Source: Oscillospiraceae bacterium | GTDB lineage: Bacteria > Bacillota > Clostridia > Oscillospirales > Oscillospiraceae | Assembly (NCBI GenBank): GCA_017395085.1 | Contig: JAFPWF010000004.1 | Span: 1-54,365, forward strand | Direction: 5' to 3' | Length of the DNA: 54,365 nt | Part shown: positions 15,316 to 24,098 of the stretch, piece after piece | Numbering within the stretch: the first letter of the stretch is position 1 | How the letters are laid out: every line of letters starts with the position of its first letter | Position numbers and translations under genes: made by a program | Notes under the pieces: generated by a model | Databases searched by the model: none | What the model was told of the DNA's origin: nothing | What the model saw: only the letters and a program-made list of their open reading frames with translations

Positions 15316-16002
15316 ATGAAACGGAGTGAAATCAACGCTGCCCTGAAGGAAATGGAACAGATGATCACCGAGTACCGCATCACACTGCCGGCGTTCTGTG
15401 GCTTTACACCGGAAGAATGGAAAGGCAGGGGCCATGCCTGGGACGAGGTCCGGGACAGCATGCTGGGCTGGGACATCACCGATTACGGCCTCGGCCGGTT
15501 TGATGAGGTCGGGTTTTCCCTGATCACACTGCGAAACGGCAACCTGAAGCGAAAGAGCGAATACCCGAAACCCTATGCCGAAAAACTGCTGTACCTGAAG
15601 GAAGGGCAGTACTCGCCCATGCATTTTCACTGGTACAAAATGGAAGACATCATCAACCGGGCAGGCGGAACCGTGCTGATCCGAGTCTATAATTCCCTGC
15701 CGGACGAGGAAATAGATCGGGAAAGCCCGGTTACCGTTCATCTGGACGGCGAAACCCGGACAGTCCCGGCGGGTACACAGCTGCGCCTGACGCCGGGACA
15801 GAGCATTACGATCTTCCCGTATCTGTACCACGACTTCGAGGTGGAACCGGGCACAGGCCCGGTGCTTCTGGGCGAAGTAAGCCAGTGCAACGACGACAAT
15901 ACCGACAACCGCTTCAACCCGCCGGTGGGCCGCTTCCCCGCCATCGATGAGGACGAACCGCCTTACCGGCTGCTCTGCAACGAGTATCCGCCGGCGGAGT
16001 AA
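15316..16002 (+). CDS. D-lyxose/D-mannose ketol-isomerase (cupin type)
   Basis: A 228-residue cupin-fold isomerase of the D-lyxose isomerase family, which interconverts D-lyxose and D-xylulose and often D-mannose and D-fructose. Metal ligands are visible in PMHFHWYKMEDIINRAGG (two His and a Glu) and in YLYHDFEVE (His). GRGHAWDEVRDSMLGWDITDYG is a strongly conserved N-terminal block. The family's size is about 225-230, so it is complete. It lies after glmM with a likely terminator following, and a ROK-type kinase convergent to it. In this setting mannose or fructose interconversion is plausible. Confidence 0.88.
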   Translation: MKRSEINAALKEMEQMITEYRITLPAFCGFTPEEWKGRGHAWDEVRDSMLGWDITDYGLGRFDEVGFSLITLRNGNLKRKSEYPKPYAEKLLYLKEGQYSPMHFHWYKMEDIINRAGGTVLIRVYNSLPDEEIDRESPVTVHLDGETRTVPAGTQLRLTPGQSITIFPYLYHDFEVEPGTGPVLLGEVSQCNDDNTDNRFNPPVGRFPAIDEDEPPYRLLCNEYPPAE

Positions 16003-16020
16003 TCCGGTCTTCACCATACA

Positions 16021-16072
16021 AAAACGCTGTCTGATCAACGACGGGATTGCGTCGCTGCAGACAGCGTTTTTT
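16021..16072. terminator. Bidirectional terminator between convergent genes
   Basis: AAAACGCTGTCTG (16021-16033) pairs with CAGACAGCGTTTT (16058-16070), with A and T runs on both flanks. It can end transcription of both the isomerase and the minus-strand ROK gene. Confidence 0.85.
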
Positions 16073-16093
16073 GTTGCGTGATCGGGCAGAACG

Positions 16094-17740
16094 CTAAGCG
16101 GAGAGGCCGAAGTACAGTGCACCGACAGCCTGGCCGAACTGCGCCACGGATACACCCGGCCTTTCTGCCAGCTGACGCATCAGCGGCGTCCAGGCAAGCG
16201 ATTCATCCGCGGCGATCAGCCTCATCTGCGGCAGCCTGGAGGAAAAACCCTCGCACAGCAGACGGAAACAGGCAGGCAGCTTGATGAAGCGTCCGTACAG
16301 ATAGCGCACCTGCGTTCCGGTTGGGAGCAGATACTCAAACTCGCTGGTCAGCACGGCAAGATGCGTGCCAATCCGCCGAAAGACTTCTGAGGCAGCCGGG
16401 TGCCCGGAAGCCGCTTCCTGCATCAGATGTTCCAGGCAGGGCTTTCGGAGATCCTCGGGCCTGGTGCGAATCTGAAGGCGGCCTCCTTTTTCCACAGTGA
16501 ATTCCTGAAGCAGAGCCGGATACAGTTCCTGTGCCAGACGGAATGCGGCAGACTGGCCAAGATAACGGCGCGCGCCGGGAAGACAGGAGTTTTCATTGCG
16601 AATGCTCCGCAGATCTTCCGGCGGGACAGAGGAAGCGGGTAAATTCCCGACATCCAGAATCAGGTCGTATAGCTCCAGCGGGAAGGGCGGAATGCTCCCG
16701 TCGCACTGCAGCCAGCCCGTTCCGAGGTCTGTGCCCAGTGTGTGGGCGATGAGCCCACCCTGAAGGGCGACGGGCTTTTCTTCCGCAGAAAGCTCCATGG
16801 CGGCGGTAAATGCGGCCATATGCCCGTCATTGATGATGTGTACGGTAGCGCCGGGGCGGCACTGCTGAAGCAGCAGAGCTTTCAGGCCGCTGAGTTTCCG
16901 GAATTCCTGCTCATAGTCCAGGGCGGTGTTGCGGCGCAGCCCGTCCGTTTTCGGGGTTTCGCCGCCGAGAATCCGGTCTCCCAGCACAATGTCGGGAAAG
17001 CTGACCCCGACGGCGTCCAGCAGGGGCGGTTCGGAAAGACCGAGGGTTTGCGCCGCTTTTGCGCGCAAAAGGGAGACCTGCTCGGCGATGGGAAGAAGAA
17101 TGCCGTCGGCAGTTGTACTGGCGGCGGGGTTCCAGTCATACTCTCCGGTACAGATCAGTCTGCCGTTGACGGACAGACAGAGCTTAATGTCGGTCCCGCC
17201 GATGTCAATGCCGCAGAGCACCGGGCTTTCGGCCGCGCAGCACAGATGCTGAAGCCGTATTGCAAGAGAACCATCCGTTGCTTCGTCTGGTTTATGTCGG
17301 GCCGGACCGTAATCTTGCAGTGCTGCGACCGAAAGCCGGAAGGGCGCATAGCCTTCCGCGGAGCACAGCCGGTCGGCAATGTTGATCACTTTCCCGTAAC
17401 CGCGCCGGTTGGGCCGGTGAATCTGAAACACGTCCTCAAGCGTCTGTACCAGAGACATCAATGCGTTGTCTTCCGGATCAAAATACAGACAGAGTTCCCG
17501 CCCGCTGCACACGGAAAGCAGGTTGTAAATGTTGGCATAGAGAAACTCGGCGACAAAACGCTGCTCCTCAGAAGTGCTCCAGCGCGGAAGACGGAGCGGG
17601 TAATCCCGGACCTCGCCGTGAATCAGGCGGAGCCCCAGAATCAGTTTGGCGGTATCGGGGTCTGACGCGAACGCCGCACGCAGATCAGGTACCCATAGAG
17701 CTTCACCCTGCGCTGCCGCACGAATCAGGTCGGAAAGCAT
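16094..17740 (-). CDS. Large ROK-family-like sugar kinase of unknown substrate
   Basis: 548 residues, well above the 290-330 usual for ROK kinases. A roughly 170-residue N-terminal extension with no recognised motif precedes the phosphate loop GIDIGGTDIKLCLS at about 177-190. Later GVSFPDIV, IINDGHMAAF and TLGTDLGTGWL match the ROK/actin-fold catalytic core; the last includes the second phosphate-binding loop. The usual ROK zinc cluster (CGxxGCxE) is not visible. The start has GGAGGG upstream. It is divergent from pgmB and convergent with the lyxose isomerase, which suggests a sugar-metabolic role. The substrate cannot be inferred. Confidence 0.75.
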   Translation of the reverse strand: MLSDLIRAAAQGEALWVPDLRAAFASDPDTAKLILGLRLIHGEVRDYPLRLPRWSTSEEQRFVAEFLYANIYNLLSVCSGRELCLYFDPEDNALMSLVQTLEDVFQIHRPNRRGYGKVINIADRLCSAEGYAPFRLSVAALQDYGPARHKPDEATDGSLAIRLQHLCCAAESPVLCGIDIGGTDIKLCLSVNGRLICTGEYDWNPAASTTADGILLPIAEQVSLLRAKAAQTLGLSEPPLLDAVGVSFPDIVLGDRILGGETPKTDGLRRNTALDYEQEFRKLSGLKALLLQQCRPGATVHIINDGHMAAFTAAMELSAEEKPVALQGGLIAHTLGTDLGTGWLQCDGSIPPFPLELYDLILDVGNLPASSVPPEDLRSIRNENSCLPGARRYLGQSAAFRLAQELYPALLQEFTVEKGGRLQIRTRPEDLRKPCLEHLMQEAASGHPAASEVFRRIGTHLAVLTSEFEYLLPTGTQVRYLYGRFIKLPACFRLLCEGFSSRLPQMRLIAADESLAWTPLMRQLAERPGVSVAQFGQAVGALYFGLSA

Positions 17741-17782
17741 TGAAATCCCTCCGATGATAAAGGTTGTTTGACATTTGAATCA

Positions 17783-17812
17783 GTATACCACAGGAATCAC
17801 TCGGCAGGCAAT
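17783..17812 (-). promoter_or_regulatory. Promoter of the ROK-like kinase gene
   Basis: TTGCCT (17807-17812) and TATACT (17783-17788), 18 bases apart on the minus strand. Confidence 0.6.
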
Positions 17813-17854
17813 CGTCTCTCCTCTGTTTCACGTGGAAGGATGTCAGAAATTGTT

Positions 17855-17883
17855 TTGACTTTCCGACGCTTCTGAGATAAGAT
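17855..17883 (+). promoter_or_regulatory. pgmB-GH65 promoter
   Basis: TTGACT (17855-17860) and TAAGAT (17878-17883) with 17-base spacing, about 75 bases upstream of pgmB. Confidence 0.65.
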
Positions 17884-17958
17884 GATGACCAGAAACAGGC
17901 AGAAATCTGAACTGTTGAACCCATGTGTATACACCATCAGACGAAGGAGAAACAGAGG

Positions 17959-18597
17959 ATGAAATATCAGGGAATCATCTTTGATCTGGACGGGGTAATC
18001 TGCTCCACGGATCACTACCACTACCTCGCATGGAAGGCTTTGGCCGATCGCCTGGGCATTTACTTCGATGAAACCATCAACAACCGCCTTCGCGGCGTAT
18101 CGCGGATGGCGAGTCTGGAAATCGTGCTGGAACGCAGCACCGTTGTCTATACGGAAGAGGAAAAAGCCGCCTTTGCCGAAGAGAAAAACAACCTCTACCG
18201 CGAACTCCTGAAGAATATGTCCCCGGCAGATCTGGCGCCGGAAGTGAAGGAGACTCTGGACGCCCTGCGGGCAGAAGGACTCAAGCTTGGGATCGGTTCT
18301 TCCAGCAAAAACACAAAGTTTATCCTCTCACAGATCGGCCTTGGAGATTTCTTTGATAAAATCTCTGACGGGACGAATATTACGCGCTCCAAGCCGGATC
18401 CCGAGGTGTTTCTGAAGGGCGCGGAGTATCTGGAACTCGCTCCGGCGGCCTGCCTGGTGGTAGAGGACGCGAAAGCCGGCATCGAGGCAGCCACTGCGGC
18501 AGGGATGGACTCTGCAGCCATCGGCGACGCTGTGAAGTGCGGGCTCGCGACCTATAACCTGACACGTTTTGCAGACCTGCTGAACTGTGTGGACTGA
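17959..18597 (+). CDS. pgmB: Beta-phosphoglucomutase
   Basis: A HAD-superfamily enzyme converting beta-glucose-1-P to glucose-6-P. The 212-residue sequence has the nucleophile motif IIFDLDGVICSTDHYHY with catalytic Asp residues at 9 and 11 and the beta-PGM His pair, the cap-domain RLRGVSRMASLE, GIGSSSKN as HAD motif II, KPDPEVFLKGA as motif III and VVEDAKAGIEAA as motif IV. ATG 17959 (after AAGGAGAAACAGAGG) is used instead of an earlier Met that lacks a ribosome binding site. It is paired with a GH65 inverting phosphorylase, the usual source of its substrate. Confidence 0.95.
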   Translation: MKYQGIIFDLDGVICSTDHYHYLAWKALADRLGIYFDETINNRLRGVSRMASLEIVLERSTVVYTEEEKAAFAEEKNNLYRELLKNMSPADLAPEVKETLDALRAEGLKLGIGSSSKNTKFILSQIGLGDFFDKISDGTNITRSKPDPEVFLKGAEYLELAPAACLVVEDAKAGIEAATAAGMDSAAIGDAVKCGLATYNLTRFADLLNCVD

Positions 18598-18651
18598 AGC
18601 AGGCAGTGTAACGACAGAGAAAAAAGAAAAAACGAAAAGGCGGAACAGAGC

Positions 18652-20913
18652 ATGAGCAAGTTTCCCTATGAACCCTGGACTGTAACGGAAAAGGGTTTTC
18701 AGCATGATGCGCTGCGCGAGAATGAATCGGTGTTTGCGCTGGGCAACGGCTTTATCGGCATGCGCGGCAACCTGGAAGAATTGACGGCGGCCGGATCGGA
18801 AACCATTCAGGGCAGTTTTCTGAACGGCGTTTTTGATTCCGAGCCCATCGTTTACGGCGAGGGTGCGTACGGCTATGCCAAAAACCACGAAACTATCTGC
18901 AATGTCATGGATGCCAAGAGCGTGACCCTCATCGCCGACGGTGAAAGGCTTGACCTTGGGCGGAGCCGTGTGGAAGAGCATGTCCGTCAGCTCGACCTGC
19001 GTGCGGGTCTGCTGAAGCGTCATTTCATCTGGCATACACAGGGCGGGAACGTACTGGAAGTGGAAACCGAGCGCCTGGTCAGTCTGACCCGGCAGGAGCT
19101 TGCCGAGACCGGGCTGCGTCTGCGCTGTCTGAAGGGAACCTGCAATGTCACCCTGCAGAGCGGCATTGCGCCCACTGTCATTGCCGAAGGCGATCCAAAC
19201 GATCCGCGCAACGCGGCGGGCAAAGACCGCAGACTGCTGACGGGAGAGCGCGGCGCGGAAGGACAGCTTCTCTCCATGCAGCAGAAAACGAAGAATTCCG
19301 GCTTCTGCATCGCCTGTGCCGTGGAGCACCGGACACAGCTTCCGTATGAGACAAGAATCCGGGACGATTCGGTAATCTGGAAGACAGAAACCGTGCTCAG
19401 TGCGGGGGATGAAATTACCCTGGAAAAAAGCATCTGCTATCTTGCGGAGAGAACAGAAGATAATATTCTTGAAAAAGCGGCAAAGCTGGCGCATGAAGCT
19501 CCGGCTCTGCAGGAACTGAAAGCGGAGCAGCGGGCATATCTGGACGCCTTCTGGGAAAGCGCCGGGATTGAAATCGAGGGAGACGATGCCCTCCTGCAGG
19601 GACTGCGCTTTAATCTTTTCCATCTGGTGCAGTCGGTAGGCCGCGACGGGAAGCGCAATATCGCTGCCAAGGGCCTGACGGGCGAGGGCTATGAAGGACA
19701 CATCTTCTGGGATACAGAAGCCTATGTGCTGCCGATGTTCCTGTGCATCGATCCGCTGCTTGCCCGGAAGCTTCTGGAATCCCGCCATCGGATGCTCCCG
19801 AATGCGCGGGCACGGGCCCGTGTAATGGGTCACCCGAAGGGGGCCCTTTTCCCCTGGCGCACCATTGACGGCGAGGAATGCAGCGCGTATTTTCCCGGAG
19901 GAACGGCACAGTACCACATTGACGGCGACATCGCCCACGCCGTGCTGGAATACTGGCGTTTTACGCAGGATCTGGATTTCATGGCAGCCATCGGTGCCGA
20001 AATCCTGGTGGAAACTGCGCGGCTGTACCGCGATCTGGGCTTCTTCAGCACGGAAAAGAACGGAAAGTTTGTCATCAACTGCGTGACCGGCCCGGACGAA
20101 TACAACGTCATGGTCAACAACAATACGTATACCAACGCGGTGGCAGCGGAAACGATGCGCGGCGCAGCGGAAGCGATGGCGCTCCTGCAGGAGCAGCGGC
20201 AGGAGGATTATGCCCGCCTGTGCAGCAGCCTGGACTATACCGGGGAAGAGGCGCAGAGCTGGCTGGATGCAGCGGAGAACATGTATTATCCGCCGGCAAA
20301 GGACGGTATCTACCCGCAGGATGACGGCTTTCTGGAGCGCCAGCCCTGGCCGCTGGACAGCATCCCGAAGGAGAACCATCCCCTGCTGATGTATTATCAC
20401 GGGCTGGTGATCTATCGGCACATGGTCTGCAAGCAGGCGGACCTGATCCTCGCCATGACGCAGTACGGCGAGCGGTACACGCTGGAGGAAAAGAAGAAAA
20501 ACTTCGCCTTCTATGACAGCGTAACCACGCACGATTCCAGCCTCTCCATGGCGACGTTTTCCATCCTCGCAAACGAGATCGGGGAAATTCAGAAGGCCTA
20601 CGATTACTTCATGTCTTCCGCGCGTCTGGATCTGGACGATATGCACCACAACACCAAAGACGGTCTGCATATGGCCAACATGGCGGGAACCGTCAACGGA
20701 ATCATCCGCGGCTTTGGCGGAATGCGTGTCCGGGACGGAGAGCTTTGTTTTGCACCGGTCTGTCCCCCGCAGTGGAACGGATATGCCTTCTGTGTACAAT
20801 TCCGCGGCAGAAGCATCCGGGTTTGTGTCGGCAAAGATCACGCGGAGTACAGTCTGCTGCATGGAGATCCGATTACCATCCGGACAGGCGGACGGGAGCG
20901 GACACTGCACTGA
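18652..20913 (+). CDS. GH65 inverting disaccharide phosphorylase (maltose phosphorylase-like)
   Basis: 753 residues, the normal GH65 size: an N-terminal beta-sandwich, then an (alpha/alpha)6 catalytic barrel and a C-terminal jelly roll. FWDTEAY is at 352-358, the general-acid Glu is E483 in GPDEY, KQAD lies at 594-597, and the phosphate-binding HDSSLS at 627-632. GH65 enzymes phosphorolyse maltose, trehalose, kojibiose or nigerose to beta-glucose-1-P plus glucose. PgmB directly upstream consumes that product. Nearby alpha-glucan genes make maltose the best guess, but the linkage preference is not readable by eye. The ribosome binding site is modest (AAAGGCGG). Confidence 0.9.
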   Translation: MSKFPYEPWTVTEKGFQHDALRENESVFALGNGFIGMRGNLEELTAAGSETIQGSFLNGVFDSEPIVYGEGAYGYAKNHETICNVMDAKSVTLIADGERLDLGRSRVEEHVRQLDLRAGLLKRHFIWHTQGGNVLEVETERLVSLTRQELAETGLRLRCLKGTCNVTLQSGIAPTVIAEGDPNDPRNAAGKDRRLLTGERGAEGQLLSMQQKTKNSGFCIACAVEHRTQLPYETRIRDDSVIWKTETVLSAGDEITLEKSICYLAERTEDNILEKAAKLAHEAPALQELKAEQRAYLDAFWESAGIEIEGDDALLQGLRFNLFHLVQSVGRDGKRNIAAKGLTGEGYEGHIFWDTEAYVLPMFLCIDPLLARKLLESRHRMLPNARARARVMGHPKGALFPWRTIDGEECSAYFPGGTAQYHIDGDIAHAVLEYWRFTQDLDFMAAIGAEILVETARLYRDLGFFSTEKNGKFVINCVTGPDEYNVMVNNNTYTNAVAAETMRGAAEAMALLQEQRQEDYARLCSSLDYTGEEAQSWLDAAENMYYPPAKDGIYPQDDGFLERQPWPLDSIPKENHPLLMYYHGLVIYRHMVCKQADLILAMTQYGERYTLEEKKKNFAFYDSVTTHDSSLSMATFSILANEIGEIQKAYDYFMSSARLDLDDMHHNTKDGLHMANMAGTVNGIIRGFGGMRVRDGELCFAPVCPPQWNGYAFCVQFRGRSIRVCVGKDHAEYSLLHGDPITIRTGGRERTLH

Positions 20914-20948
20914 GACAGTCTTCACAAAAAACAGAATCGAAAATGAAC

Positions 20949-20992
20949 TAAAAAAGTGCTGCCGGGAAATCTTTTCCCGGCAGCACTTTTCT
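20949..20992. terminator. Bidirectional terminator after the GH65 gene
   Basis: AAAAGTGCTGCCGGGAAA pairs with TTTCCCGGCAGCACTTTT, an almost perfect 18-pair stem with A and T ends, placed between the convergent GH65 and AraC genes. Confidence 0.88.
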
Positions 20993-21013
20993 CTCATACA
21001 GTACCAAACGGTT

Positions 21014-21889
21014 TTACAGCACATAAAGGTCTTCGTCATGGGGGCGGTCGGTTTCTGAGGAATGCCGCCTCGCATACTCCGCAGGGTTCATGCCGACAGC
21101 TGCGCGGAAAACCCGTGCAAAGTAATTTGCGTTGGTAAAACCGCAGGCTTCCGAAACAAACTGTATGCTGTGCCCGCCTTGCCGCAGAAGCAGGCGAGCG
21201 TTTTCAATGCGCACCCGGTTGAGATACTTCCCGGGGGTCATGCCAATGAATCGGCAGAAGCAGCGTGTCAGGTATTCCTGGCTGACCTCCAGGCGTTCCG
21301 CCAGCTCTCCGATGCCGTCCAGAAAGGCATAATCTCTGCGGATGATTCCCAAAGCTGCCTCAACCACCAGGGGCAGGCGTTTTCCCGCTCCCGGTTCTGC
21401 ACTCTGAGAACCGTAAAAAGACATCAGCAGACCGTAAGCAGCCTCCGAAGCCTCGGCGGCCTTGCCTGCGGCAGATCCGCCGGAAGAAAGGAGCGAAAAG
21501 ACATGTTCGACTGCAACTCCGCCGTTCTCAAAAAACAGGCCGCCTTCTCTTCGACAGGCGGAAAACACCAGGTCAGCAGCCATGCCCTGCAGGACAAGTA
21601 CCAGCAGCGAGCAGTCCTCGCCTGCCAGCAGCGACAATTCTTCGCCGCCGGGGAAAACGGCTGCCTGAGGGGCGGAGAGCGTCCAGGCGCGGTCGCCCCA
21701 GGCAACGCTGACGGAACCGGAAGCCGGGGAAAGGATGCGCCAGAACCCGGATGCGGAGGAAAGCGAAAGAACATTCCCTGCCTCCGGGTGCAGGGCAGAT
21801 GCTTCACAAACGCCTAAAAGCTCCGAGAGAAGGACTCCCGGAGCTTCCAGATTGATGCTGTTTTCGTTTGATTGCCGGATTGTGGCCAT
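21014..21889 (-). CDS. AraC-family transcriptional regulator
   Basis: 291 residues. The N-terminal ~160 residues resemble a sugar-sensing cupin-type domain (ILSPASGSVSVAWGDRAWTL and FPGGEELSLLAG). The C-terminal ~100 form two helix-turn-helix motifs: IGELAERLEVSQEYLTRCFC with GMTPGKYLNRVRIENARLLL, and SIQFVSEACGFTNANYFARVFR with GMNPAEYAR, the AraC/XylS signature. Its ATG shares one base with the msmK stop (TAATG), so it is translated with the importer ATPase and probably regulates the alpha-glucoside genes on either side. The inducer is unknown. Confidence 0.93.
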   Translation of the reverse strand: MATIRQSNENSINLEAPGVLLSELLGVCEASALHPEAGNVLSLSSASGFWRILSPASGSVSVAWGDRAWTLSAPQAAVFPGGEELSLLAGEDCSLLVLVLQGMAADLVFSACRREGGLFFENGGVAVEHVFSLLSSGGSAAGKAAEASEAAYGLLMSFYGSQSAEPGAGKRLPLVVEAALGIIRRDYAFLDGIGELAERLEVSQEYLTRCFCRFIGMTPGKYLNRVRIENARLLLRQGGHSIQFVSEACGFTNANYFARVFRAAVGMNPAEYARRHSSETDRPHDEDLYVL

Positions 21890-22989
21890 TAGTGGCAGAT
21901 AGCCTGCTCGGTTTCCTTGTCAAAGAAGTGCATGCGGTCCGCCTTGACGGCAACCCGGATATACTCCTCGACAGGATGCTCTTCATAGGACGGCATCTTG
22001 ACGATGACCTTCTTGTCCTGCACAAAGAGATACATGTTGGTCTCAGCACCAAGCAGCTCACAGAAGTCAACCTTGGCATAGAGGCAGTTGGTATCAGTCC
22101 GATACTCGACGGGGAGAAAGTCCTCCGGACGGATACCCAGGATGACCTCCTTGCCAATGTAGGGCTTGAGAGCTTCGCACTTAAAGTCGGGGATCTCCAG
22201 CTTGGTGTCTCTCAGAACGGCGAAGAGCTTGCCGTCTTCGGCGGCAATGGTGGCTTCCAGGAAATTCATCTGGGGGGAGCCGATGAAGCCGGCAACGAAG
22301 AGGTTGCACGGAGTATCGTACAGCACTTTCGGAGTATCGTACTGCTGAATCAAACCGTCCTTCATGACGACGATCCGGTCGCCCATGGTCATGGCTTCGG
22401 TCTGGTCGTGGGTAACGTAAACGAAGGTGGTATCCAGACGGCGGTGCAGACGGGCAATCTCACTGCGCATCGAGGTACGGAGCTTGGCGTCGAGGTTGGA
22501 CAGGGGTTCATCCAGCAGGAAGACGGCCGGGTTACGGACCATTGCACGGCCCAGTGCAACACGCTGGCGCTGGCCGCCGGAAAGCGCCTTGGGCTTGCGC
22601 TCCAGCAGATGCTCCAAGTCAAGAATCTTCGCCGCTTCGTGGACGCGCTTGTCGATTTCATCTTTGGGAACATTGCGCAGTGTCAGACCGAAGGCGATGT
22701 TCTTATACACGGACATATGCGGATACAGAGCATAGTTCTGGAAGACCATGGCGATGTCGCGATCTTTCGGCGGAACATTGTTGACGAGGCGGTCTCCGAT
22801 ATAGAGCTCACCGCTGGAGATGCTCTCGAGACCGGCGATCATACGCAGGGTGGTGGACTTGCCGCACCCGGAAGGCCCGACCAGGATGATGAATTCCTTG
22901 TCCGCAATTTCAAGGTTCAGGTTGGGGACGACGGGTTTGTCAGCACCGTCATAGATTTTGGTAACGTTTCTGAAGCTGATGGATGCCAT
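21889..22989 (-). CDS. msmK: Sugar ABC importer ATPase, MsmK/UgpC/MalK type
   Basis: 366 residues. ATG 22989 is used because AGGAGG lies about seven bases upstream. Walker A is GPSGCGKSTTL, the signature is LSGGQRQRVALGRAM, Walker B is AVFLLDEPLSNLDAKLR, and the switch His is in YVTHDQTEAMTMGD. The C-terminal ~120 residues form the TOBE/OB-fold regulatory region found in MalK-type ATPases (ILGIRPEDFLPVEY). Such ATPases often energise several sugar importers in one cell. This gene is in a separate transcript from the permeases at 24099-26038 and may serve them and others. Confidence 0.94.
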   Translation of the reverse strand: MASISFRNVTKIYDGADKPVVPNLNLEIADKEFIILVGPSGCGKSTTLRMIAGLESISSGELYIGDRLVNNVPPKDRDIAMVFQNYALYPHMSVYKNIAFGLTLRNVPKDEIDKRVHEAAKILDLEHLLERKPKALSGGQRQRVALGRAMVRNPAVFLLDEPLSNLDAKLRTSMRSEIARLHRRLDTTFVYVTHDQTEAMTMGDRIVVMKDGLIQQYDTPKVLYDTPCNLFVAGFIGSPQMNFLEATIAAEDGKLFAVLRDTKLEIPDFKCEALKPYIGKEVILGIRPEDFLPVEYRTDTNCLYAKVDFCELLGAETNMYLFVQDKKVIVKMPSYEEHPVEEYIRVAVKADRMHFFDKETEQAICH

Positions 22990-23059
22990 GAACAATTCCT
23001 CCTGTTGTGGCTGTTTTTGAATCATCTCGCAGAATCATCTGCGCATTTTGACTGTTTCT

Positions 23060-23088
23060 AACATATCATGCTTTGGGGAATTCCGCAA
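23060..23088 (-). promoter_or_regulatory. msmK-araC promoter
   Basis: TTGCGG (23083-23088) and TATGTT (23060-23065), 17 bases apart on the minus strand, about 70 bases before msmK. Confidence 0.55.
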
Positions 23089-23200
23089 GACAGATTTTTT
23101 GATAAAAGGATAAAATTTTGATCTATCATACGGCAATTAACAGAACAAATCCGAATAAAAGGAGAATTTTTTATACATCGTGCGGCGAGATAACAGTTTG

Positions 23201-24025
23201 TCAGCGCCGGCGTCCGCGCCCGGCGCCGGCACGGGACTTGCCGGTTTTCTTTTCCGAAGGGAACAGGTCGTCACGCCGGTTCCAGTCAGGATTGGAAAAA
23301 CTGGATTCCTGCGGGGTCATCAGATCCTCAGTCCGATGCTCTTCATCGGTAAAGATGGCGCCTTCTGCCACTTGACTGTTCTGTGAGAGCTGTTCAGGGC
23401 TGAGTGTCCGGAAGGCGCGGCGGAACAGAAAACCCTGCAGATAAGCAATGAGTCCGAATCCGCAGACCGCCCACAGATAGGCAAAGATTTCCACTGCCCC
23501 CGGGTTCATGATGAAGCTGACGTATACCGCAGCGATAAGCAGAACCAGATTCAGAAGAGTCCAGGGCAGTGCGGCGACGCTCATCAGCCAGGCGTTGCGC
23601 AGCGTGTTCCGAATGCTGTTTTCATAGCGCGCCTGAAGCGGAAAGATGTAGAGAAACCCGAAAAAAAACAACAGTACCAGCACAAAAAATGTCACCTGGT
23701 AGACCCGGCCGAAAGATGCGGCAAGGCTGTGTACGGTCCAGTAGTATGCATAAAGAAAGGCGATTCCACACAGGCAGATCAACCAGAGAAGAGTTGCCTG
23801 TTTGAAGTTGTCTCGAAACGCGTACCAGAATGTGCGGAAGATAAGGCCGTCATCCCGGTCCTCATCTTCGACCAGACGCAGCATGCAGGTATAAAGCGCT
23901 GTCAGTGAGGAGCCGAACGTAATGATCGGCAGGGAGAACAGCACAAACATAATGTTGCAGATGACAATATCTGCCAGTTTCGAGAGCGCCGTCATCAACG
24001 GGCCTTCGGGGTCAAACAGCCGCAT
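23201..24025 (-). CDS. DUF624 (YesL-like) membrane protein
   Basis: 274 residues with about five membrane segments. The start at 24025 follows AGAGGTGATCC; the N-terminus MRLFDPEGPLMTALSKLAD and the block DIVICNIMFVLFSLPIITFGSS are typical of DUF624/YesL proteins, which often follow carbohydrate ABC permease genes in Firmicutes and whose role is unknown. A long charged cytoplasmic tail (from about 205) ends in an Arg-rich GAGRGRRR. It is last in the binding-protein and permease transcript, separated from the permease by a strong terminator, so its expression is probably low or read-through dependent. Confidence 0.85.
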   Translation of the reverse strand: MRLFDPEGPLMTALSKLADIVICNIMFVLFSLPIITFGSSLTALYTCMLRLVEDEDRDDGLIFRTFWYAFRDNFKQATLLWLICLCGIAFLYAYYWTVHSLAASFGRVYQVTFFVLVLLFFFGFLYIFPLQARYENSIRNTLRNAWLMSVAALPWTLLNLVLLIAAVYVSFIMNPGAVEIFAYLWAVCGFGLIAYLQGFLFRRAFRTLSPEQLSQNSQVAEGAIFTDEEHRTEDLMTPQESSFSNPDWNRRDDLFPSEKKTGKSRAGAGRGRRR

Positions 24026-24043
24026 GTGGATCACCTCTTTCAC

Positions 24044-24074
24044 AAAAACGGGGCGCCGGTTATACGGCGCCCCG
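24044..24074 (-). terminator. Intra-operon terminator after the MalG-type permease
   Basis: On the minus strand GGGGCGCCG pairs with CGGCGCCCC and is followed by GTTTTTG. It separates the permease from the DUF624 gene. Confidence 0.8.
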
Positions 24075-24098
24075 GAGAATGAATGCTGTGGGGGATGT

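Noticed and set aside
18328-21075. A 915-codon open frame on the minus strand across pgmB and the GH65 gene
   Set aside because: It is the complement of two clear enzyme genes with full catalytic motifs; the frame has no recognisable domain and arises from GC-rich codon use.
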